64,000 nt of DNA from Crossiella equi (GTDB taxonomy: Bacteria; Actinomycetota; Actinomycetes; Mycobacteriales; Pseudonocardiaceae): assembly GCF_017876755.1 (NCBI RefSeq), contig NZ_JAGIOO010000001.1:806001-870000 (forward strand), written 5' to 3'. Below are positions 58,836 through 64,000 of the stretch, one piece after another. The notes under the pieces were generated by a model that saw nothing but the letters and a program-made list of their open reading frames with translations, did no database searches and had not been told where the DNA came from. Positions within the stretch are counted from its first letter, which is position 1. The number at the start of each line of letters is the position of its first letter. The translations under genes were made by a program, and so were the position numbers.

Positions 58836-60989
58836 TCATGCCCGGCACACTTCCAGCAGCAGGGCCTGCTGCGGGTCGAGCGTGGGCAGCGGCAGTCCGG
58901 CCGTGCCCAGCACCGAGCCGGGCAGCCGCACCCAGTCCTTGATCGCGGACTCTACCCACGCGGGCGGCCTGACCTGGCGCGTCGCCGGCAGGCCGAGGTC
59001 GGTCCGCACCCGGACGAGGTACTCCGCGGCCGAGTCCAGGCCCGGCAGCGGCACCCGCCCGGACTGGCCCTCCGGCGAGCTGGCCAGCCGTGCCCAGCAG
59101 TACAGCGCCGCGTCCGGCCCGACCACACCGTGCAGGAGCGTCTCCTCGCCGGGCAGGTCCGCGCGCACCACGCGCCCGGAGTGCAGCAGCGGGCGGAACT
59201 CCTTGTACAGCGCGGCCCACGCGGTGAAGGCGGCCAGCTCCTCGGGTGTGCACCTGGTCAGGTCGGCCTCAATACCGGCGTGCCCGAACAGGGCGGTGGC
59301 GAACCGGAACGAGGCGTCGGTGTCGCGGCTGGTGGTGTGGCTGTGCCGGGCGCCGACGTGCGCGCCGATCAGCTCCGGCGGGATCAGCTGCGCGGTCCAG
59401 CGCTGGATCTGCTGGCGCTCCACCGGGTCGTTGCAGTCCGAGCCCCACACCCGGTCGGTGCGGGCCAGGACACCCAGGTCGACCCGGCCGCCGCCGCCCG
59501 CGCAGCTCTCGATCTCCAGCGCGGGGAAGCGGGCCTTGAGCGCGTCCAGCAGCCGGTAGGTGGCCAGGGTCTGCGCCCGCACGCCCGGCCGGTCGCCCGC
59601 CGGGTCGCGGTGCACGGCCTCGTGCAGCTCGCGGTTGTGGTCCCACTTCAGGTAGTCGATGCCGTACTCCTCGACGAGCGCGACCAGCCTGCCCAGGACG
59701 TGCTCGAAGGCGTCCGGGTGGGCCACGTTGAGCACGTACTGGTTGCGCGAGGTGCCGCCGAGCCCGGCGCTGGGCCCGAGGATCCACTCCGGGTGCGCCC
59801 GCGCCAGGTCCGAGTCCAGGTTGACCATCTCGGGCTCGACCCACAGCCCGAACTGCATGCCCAGCGCCCGTACCCGCTCGACCAGCGGGCCCAGGCCCCG
59901 CGGCCACATCTGTTCCGACACGGTCCAGTCGCCGAGGCCGCGGGTGTCGTCGCGGCGGCTGCCGAACCAGCCGTCGTCCAGGACGAGGCGCTCCACACCG
60001 ACCTGCGCGGCGGCCTCGGCCAGGGCCAGCAGGCGGTCCAGGTCGTGGTCGAAGTACACCGCCTCCCACGTGTTGAGCACCAGCGGCCGGGGTCCGACCG
60101 GGCGCAGCGACCGCTGGCGGGTGTGCAGGCGGGCGGCGACGCCGTCCAGGCCCTCGTCGGAGAAGACGAACAGGCACTCCGGGCTGGTGTAGCTCTCGCC
60201 CTCGCCCAGCCGGACCTCGCCCGGGGTGAGCAGCTCGCCGCCGCCGAGCACGGCCGCGTGCGCGCCCGCGCCCTCGGGCAGCTGCTCGGCCAGGTAGCGC
60301 TGGTTGCCGCTCCAGGCCACGTGCACCGCCCACACCTCACCGTCGGCGAAGCCGAAACCGGGGGTGCCCGCGAGCAGCAGGTGCGGGGAGTCCAGGCCGG
60401 GCTTGCCCCGCCGGACCTCGCGCACGTGCGCGCCGTGCACCAGCGGGGACCGCTGCGGGGTGCGCTCGCGGCACCACTTGCCGGTGAAGTCCAGCAGCTC
60501 GGTGGCCCGGCGCGGCAGCGGCAGCAGCGCGCTCACCCCGCCGAGGTCGTACGGCGCCTCCCCGGCGTGCGCGGTGACCGTGCCGCGCACGCCCAGGACC
60601 CCGGCGTCGTCCAGGTGGTACCGCAGCTCGACGTCCACTCCGGACACCTCGTCGGCCAAGCGCAGCAGCACCTCGGAGCCGGTCTGCTCGGCCTCGGCCA
60701 GCCGCACGCGGGGTGTGGTGCCGCGACCGGCCCGGTGACCGGTGACCCCCGGGGTGCCGGACCAGCCGTCGGCCTCGGTGGGCCAGACGGTGAGGGTCCT
60801 CGGCGCGTCCAGTGCGTTGTTCAGCACCGCGGGCACCGAGGTGTCGGCCAGCGCGGTCAGGCCGTCCTCCGACAGGGCGCCCAGGTCGGCGCCCCAGTGG
60901 AGTAACACCGGCACCTCCGGCCGCAGGTCGAGCACCACGCTCACCCCGGCCGCCCGCAGCTGGACGATCCGCCCGTCAACCCTGGTCAT
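58836..60989 (-). CDS. Alpha-galactosidase, glycoside hydrolase family 36
   Basis: A 717-residue intracellular enzyme. I chose ATG 60987-60989, which has AGGAGC five bases upstream; an earlier ATG at 60999-61001 overlaps that site. N-terminal beta-supersandwich domain, then the TIM barrel: LVLDDGWFGSRRDDTRGLGD, FGLWVEPEMVN, the nucleophile Asp in IDYLKWDHNRE and the acid/base Asp in RVWGSDCNDPVERQQ, as in GH36. It cleaves terminal alpha-galactose from oligosaccharides brought in by the adjacent binding protein. No signal peptide. Confidence 0.93.
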   Translation of the reverse strand: MTRVDGRIVQLRAAGVSVVLDLRPEVPVLLHWGADLGALSEDGLTALADTSVPAVLNNALDAPRTLTVWPTEADGWSGTPGVTGHRAGRGTTPRVRLAEAEQTGSEVLLRLADEVSGVDVELRYHLDDAGVLGVRGTVTAHAGEAPYDLGGVSALLPLPRRATELLDFTGKWCRERTPQRSPLVHGAHVREVRRGKPGLDSPHLLLAGTPGFGFADGEVWAVHVAWSGNQRYLAEQLPEGAGAHAAVLGGGELLTPGEVRLGEGESYTSPECLFVFSDEGLDGVAARLHTRQRSLRPVGPRPLVLNTWEAVYFDHDLDRLLALAEAAAQVGVERLVLDDGWFGSRRDDTRGLGDWTVSEQMWPRGLGPLVERVRALGMQFGLWVEPEMVNLDSDLARAHPEWILGPSAGLGGTSRNQYVLNVAHPDAFEHVLGRLVALVEEYGIDYLKWDHNRELHEAVHRDPAGDRPGVRAQTLATYRLLDALKARFPALEIESCAGGGGRVDLGVLARTDRVWGSDCNDPVERQQIQRWTAQLIPPELIGAHVGARHSHTTSRDTDASFRFATALFGHAGIEADLTRCTPEELAAFTAWAALYKEFRPLLHSGRVVRADLPGEETLLHGVVGPDAALYCWARLASSPEGQSGRVPLPGLDSAAEYLVRVRTDLGLPATRQVRPPAWVESAIKDWVRLPGSVLGTAGLPLPTLDPQQALLLEVCRA

Positions 60990-61019
60990 CTGGCTCCTCA
61001 TGCGACTGGGAGCGGACGC

Positions 61020-62351
61020 TCACTTCTTCGCGAGCAGTTCCGCCGCTTTCTGGGTCATCTCCGGGAACACGTCGGCGGTCCGGGCCCCGGAGAAGTAGGC
61101 CTCGAACAAGGGTTCCACAGTCTGCTGCAAGGCGGCACCGTTGCCGTAGACCGGTGAGGGGTACAGGGCGCCGTTCCTCAGCGCGTCGGTGAACACGCTC
61201 AGGTCCACTCCCTGCGCGGCCATGCTCTTCGCGGTGCCGTCCATGGCCTCGGGGATGGACGGGAAGAAGCTGCCGCCCGCGCCCGCGATCTTCTGGCACT
61301 CCACCGAGCCCTGGTAGGACACCCACTTCCAGGCCTGTTCGGCCTTCTTCGTCCCGGCCCAGATGGTGTTGCCGTTGGAGTTGGACAGCGCCGCGCGGGT
61401 CTTGTGGTCGGGGCCGAGCACGGTCGGCGCCAGACCGATCTTGACCCCGGGCAGCTTGGCCAGGGTGGCCGCGGCCCAGGAGCCGCCCGCGTTCATCGCG
61501 ACCTTGCCGGAGGAGAGCTGGTCGGTCTCGCTGGTGGACTTGAACTCGCCGAGCTTCGGGGAGAAGCCACGGTCGACCAGTGACTTGACCCAGGTCATGG
61601 TCTTGGTGAAGCGCGGGTCGTCGTAGTTGAACCGGCTCGGCCAGTTCTGGGTGTCGCCCAGGCGCCAGCCGGTGGTGGAGACGAAGGAGTTCCAGGTGGT
61701 CTGGCCGATGAAGTCGCGCACCGCGAGCGCGCCGAAGCCGTAGACGGCGACGTTGTCCTTGTCGAAGCCGGGCTGGTCGCCGCGCACGCCCTTGGTGTCC
61801 TGGCTGAGCTTGGCCACCAGCTTGTCGAAGGTGCCGCCGTCGTCGGGGTTCCAGTCCATGGTGGCGATCTGCTCGGGACTCACCCCGGCCTTGGCGACGA
61901 GGTCGGTGTTGTAGTAGACGCCGATCGCGGCCCAGTCCAGCGGCAGCGCGTACTGCTTGCCGTCGGTGAACTTCCACGAGTCCACCCCGACGGAGTACTT
62001 CCCCAGGTCCAGGCCGCTGGAGGCGATGAGCTCGTCCAGCGGCAGCAGCTGGTGCTGGGTGGCGTAGGCCTGGAAGAACTGCACGCTGTTCTGGAAGGCG
62101 TCCGGCGCGGTGCCGCCGACGAAGCCCGCGGTGAGCTTGGTGAAGTAGTCGTCCACCGCGTACTGGGAGATCTTGACCTTCACCCCGGGGTTGGCCGCCT
62201 CGAAGCCCGGCACGCACAGCTGGTAGGCGGCGGCCTGGCGGTCGTCCCAGGTCCACCACTGCACGGTGCCGTCGTCCCCGCCGCCGGAGCACCCGGCCAA
62301 CGCGGTGACCGAGCCCAGTAACGCGGTCAGGGCCATGGCGAGCGACTTCAT
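61020..62351 (-). CDS. Sugar ABC transporter lipoprotein (extracellular solute-binding protein)
   Basis: A 443-residue protein from ATG 62349-62351. Lipoprotein signal with lipobox ALAGC (Cys21). Family-1 binding fold: VQWWTWDDRQAAAYQLCVPG, GTAPDAFQNSVQFFQAYATQ, LPLDWAAIGVYYNTDLVAKA and GKVAMNAGGSWAAATLAKLP. It captures an oligosaccharide for an ABC importer. The permease and ATPase genes are not in the window; they may lie to the right of the edge or elsewhere. Overlaps the CE7 esterase gene (ATGA). Confidence 0.92.
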   Translation of the reverse strand: MKSLAMALTALLGSVTALAGCSGGGDDGTVQWWTWDDRQAAAYQLCVPGFEAANPGVKVKISQYAVDDYFTKLTAGFVGGTAPDAFQNSVQFFQAYATQHQLLPLDELIASSGLDLGKYSVGVDSWKFTDGKQYALPLDWAAIGVYYNTDLVAKAGVSPEQIATMDWNPDDGGTFDKLVAKLSQDTKGVRGDQPGFDKDNVAVYGFGALAVRDFIGQTTWNSFVSTTGWRLGDTQNWPSRFNYDDPRFTKTMTWVKSLVDRGFSPKLGEFKSTSETDQLSSGKVAMNAGGSWAAATLAKLPGVKIGLAPTVLGPDHKTRAALSNSNGNTIWAGTKKAEQAWKWVSYQGSVECQKIAGAGGSFFPSIPEAMDGTAKSMAAQGVDLSVFTDALRNGALYPSPVYGNGAALQQTVEPLFEAYFSGARTADVFPEMTQKAAELLAKK

Positions 62352-63343
62352 CGTTGTTCCTCCAGTGCGAAAGTGTCGTGCAGCAGCAGCGAACCGAAGG
62401 CGGCGAGCACGAGCGCGGTGTCCTCCGCGCCGCCCGCCTCGTGCCCGTTGTGCTCCCAGGCCTGGATCTGCTTCGGCCCCCGGTAGGCGTGGTAGGCGGC
62501 GAAGGTCGTCGACGGCGGGACCACGTCGTCGCGCAGCCCGCAGGAGAACCAGGCGGGCGCGGTGGCGCGGGCGGCGAAGGCCAGGCCGTCGAAGTAGCCG
62601 AGGGTGCGGAACACCCGGTCGGCGTGCCTGCGCTGCGCGGCGAGGTAGCCGATCAGCTCGGCGTAGGGCTGGGTGCCGGTGACGCGCAGGGCGCGGCGCA
62701 CGTCGGCGAAGAACGGGGCCTGCGCGTACAGCGCGGCCACGTCCGGGACCAGTCCGGCCACCGCGAGCGCGATGCCGCCGCCCTGGCTGTTGCCGACCAC
62801 CGCCACCCGGGCGGGGTCGACCACGTCCAGCCCGCGCACCGCGTCCACCGCACGCACCGCGTCGGTGAACACGCGGCGGTAGAAGTAGGTGTGCTCGTCC
62901 TCGATGCCCCTGGTCAGGAACCCGGGGTGGCTGGGCCAGGAGGTGCCGACCGGGTCGCCGGTGGCCCCGCCCGCGTGCGCGCCGCCCTGGCCGCGGGTGT
63001 CCACAACGAGGTGGGCGTACCCGGCCGCCGACCACACCAGCTCCTCCACCGGGGTGCCCCGGCCGCTGCCGTAGCCGTGGAACTGCACGATCGCGGGCAG
63101 GCGGCCCTGGCGGTGCCTCGGTACGCGCAGCCAGCCCCGGATCGGGTGGCCGCCGAACCCGGCGAAGGTCACGTCGTGCACCTCGACCGTGCGCAGGTGG
63201 GCCTGCACCGGGCGCAGCCGCACCGCCAGGTCGTGCTCACGGGCGGCGTCCAGGGTGGTCTGCCAGAACGCGTCGAAGTCGGCGGGCTCGGTGAAGTCAC
63301 CGCGGTAGTGCCACAGCGCTTCGTGGTCCAGGTCGGTCAGCAA
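62348..63343 (-). CDS. Acetyl xylan esterase-like protein (carbohydrate esterase 7)
   Basis: A 331-residue alpha/beta hydrolase with TTG start (63341-63343) behind GAGG. Nucleophile elbow GNSQGGGIALAVAG, oxyanion FHGYGSGRGTP, the DTRGQGG loop and the C-terminal SCGLRDDVVPPST (Asp) and WEHNGHEAGG (His) match the AXE1/CE7 family, intracellular deacetylases of imported xylo-oligosaccharides or cephalosporin C. Together with GH36 and GH95 it suggests use of an acetylated, galactose- and fucose-bearing hemicellulose. Confidence 0.9.
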   Translation of the reverse strand: MLTDLDHEALWHYRGDFTEPADFDAFWQTTLDAAREHDLAVRLRPVQAHLRTVEVHDVTFAGFGGHPIRGWLRVPRHRQGRLPAIVQFHGYGSGRGTPVEELVWSAAGYAHLVVDTRGQGGAHAGGATGDPVGTSWPSHPGFLTRGIEDEHTYFYRRVFTDAVRAVDAVRGLDVVDPARVAVVGNSQGGGIALAVAGLVPDVAALYAQAPFFADVRRALRVTGTQPYAELIGYLAAQRRHADRVFRTLGYFDGLAFAARATAPAWFSCGLRDDVVPPSTTFAAYHAYRGPKQIQAWEHNGHEAGGAEDTALVLAAFGSLLLHDTFALEEQR

Positions 63344-63347
63344 CTGG

Positions 63348-64000
63348 TCACCTCATCGTCAGGGAGTCGACCCGGGCGGTGGCCCCGGTCGCCAGGCGGA
63401 TCTCGGCCACGCGGTCGGCGTAGCGGAGTCGGACGGGTGTGGTGGTGTCCCCCGCGAGGCGGCGGACTTCGCAGTCAGTGAGGGTGCCCCCGCGCCAGCG
63501 CAGGGAGATCGCGACGCCGCCCCGGCAGCGCAGCCCGGTGACCTCGCCGTCCGGCCAGGCCCGCGGCAGCGCGGGCAGCAGGTGGATGGCCGTGCCGTGG
63601 CTGTGCACCAGCAGCTCGGCCAGGGCGGCGGTCAGGCCGAGGTTGCCGTCGATCTGGAACGGCGGGTGCGTGCTGAACAGGTTGGGCAGCAGGCCGCCCC
63701 ACTCCGAGCCGTCGGTGGGCGCGTCGTGGTCGACGTCCCCGCCGAAGGGCCGGGTGGCCTCGCGGAACAACGCGTGCGCGGTCTCGCCGTCGCCGAGCCG
63801 GGCGCGCAGCGCGATCTTCCACGCCCAGGACCAGCCCATCGCGCCGTTGCCACGCCGGTCCAGCACGGCCAGCGCGGCGCGGGCCAGCTCGGGGGTGGTG
63901 GCCGGGTCGATCTGGTTGAGCGGGTAGACCGTGACCAGGTGGGACAGGTGCCGGTGCGTCGGATCCGCCTCGGGCAGGTCCCGCGCCCACTCCCCCAGCC
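63348..64000 (-). CDS. GH95-type glycoside hydrolase (alpha-fucosidase family), 5' part cut off
   Basis: The C-terminal 217 codons of a large enzyme whose start lies beyond the right edge. RHLSHLVTVYPLNQIDPATT, GNGAMGWSWAWKIALRARLG, SEWGGLLPNLFSTHPPFQID and GNLGLTAALAELLVHSHG are the late motifs of GH95 (1,2-alpha-L-fucosidase/alpha-L-galactosidase). The ending domain IHLLPALPRAWPDGEVTGLR is the usual C-terminal strand block. First visible gene of the operon, with four bases to the CE7 start. Confidence 0.88.
   Translation of the reverse strand, partial: LGEWARDLPEADPTHRHLSHLVTVYPLNQIDPATTPELARAALAVLDRRGNGAMGWSWAWKIALRARLGDGETAHALFREATRPFGGDVDHDAPTDGSEWGGLLPNLFSTHPPFQIDGNLGLTAALAELLVHSHGTAIHLLPALPRAWPDGEVTGLRCRGGVAISLRWRGGTLTDCEVRRLAGDTTTPVRLRYADRVAEIRLATGATARVDSLTMR

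Noticed and set aside
1-64000. Mobile element, prophage or integrated plasmid
   Set aside because: I found no transposase, integrase, phage structural gene, tRNA-linked direct repeat or replication origin.
1-64000. tRNA or rRNA genes
   Set aside because: No cloverleaf with the conserved GTTCGA-type T-loop and CCA-end context or rRNA sequence was noticed; a dedicated search would be decisive.

Overview
The window is very GC-rich (about 70 percent or more), uses many GTG and some TTG starts, and is packed with short-gap or stop/start-overlapping operons. Gene content (an InhA-type enoyl-ACP reductase, a LAL-type LuxR regulator, PadR/TetR/MarR/GntR regulators, a VanZ-like protein, a SCO4402-like protein, F420/LLM-type oxidoreductase, twin-arginine exported enzymes) points to a filamentous actinobacterium, probably of the Pseudonocardiaceae type; the genus is an inference. 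I saw no rRNA, tRNA, CRISPR array, transposase or phage module.

Left end (1-8056): a compact set of biosynthesis-type genes. The + strand operon encodes a fatty acyl-AMP ligase, an acyl carrier protein, an unusual cytochrome P450 and a DpsC/CerJ-like ketosynthase-III homologue. It converges on a - strand operon for a CaiB/BaiF CoA transferase, an acetoacetate decarboxylase and a 3-hydroxyacyl-CoA dehydrogenase. NTF2/SnoaL-like genes flank both. The upstream regions of the two operons share a 12-base sequence followed by TACGTA repeats, so they may be co-regulated. This is my best candidate for an undescribed small-molecule pathway.

8057-16545 mixes single genes (VOC protein, secreted five-repeat protein, VanZ-like protein, serine hydrolase, S8 protease) with decayed gene pieces (GH20 hexosaminidase fragment, an unidentified frameshifted gene). 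16493-22020 has a Dabb/MFS operon divergent from a large LuxR regulator, then an AraC regulator. 22029-22925 looks like an orphan polymorphic-toxin C-terminal domain with its immunity gene. 22973-33686 carries an antiporter, an EF-hand protein, a bicovalent-FAD oligosaccharide oxidase with a CebR-like upstream palindrome, an XRE regulator with its divergent membrane protein, a patatin, a glycosyltransferase/LLM pair and an SDR, followed by ligA (33701-35692).

36734-40222 is a six-gene - strand operon: DsbA-like protein, SDR, zinc macrodomain, class M sirtuin (SirTM), NTF2 protein and a small unknown, with a divergent AraC gene. SirTM plus zinc macrodomain is the known writer/eraser pair for ADP-ribosylation, but the usual GcvH-L and LplA2 partners are absent here. 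41186-50035 contains regulator-linked sets: TetR with acyl-CoA ligase (two palindromic operators), PadR between two gene remnants, an SDR-SDR-TetR operon, a VOC gene, and a MarR gene whose putative operator is repeated upstream of a flavin monooxygenase.

50333-57796 has a YchJ plus ArsR-ArsN fusion operon, an N-acetyltransferase, a membrane protein, a two-component system and a solitary inhA with a TTG start. 57939-58092 is a dense intergenic repeat cluster. The right end (58142-64000) is a - strand carbohydrate-use operon: GH95 (cut by the edge), CE7 esterase, lipoprotein sugar-binding protein, GH36 alpha-galactosidase and a GntR regulator; no permease lies within the window.
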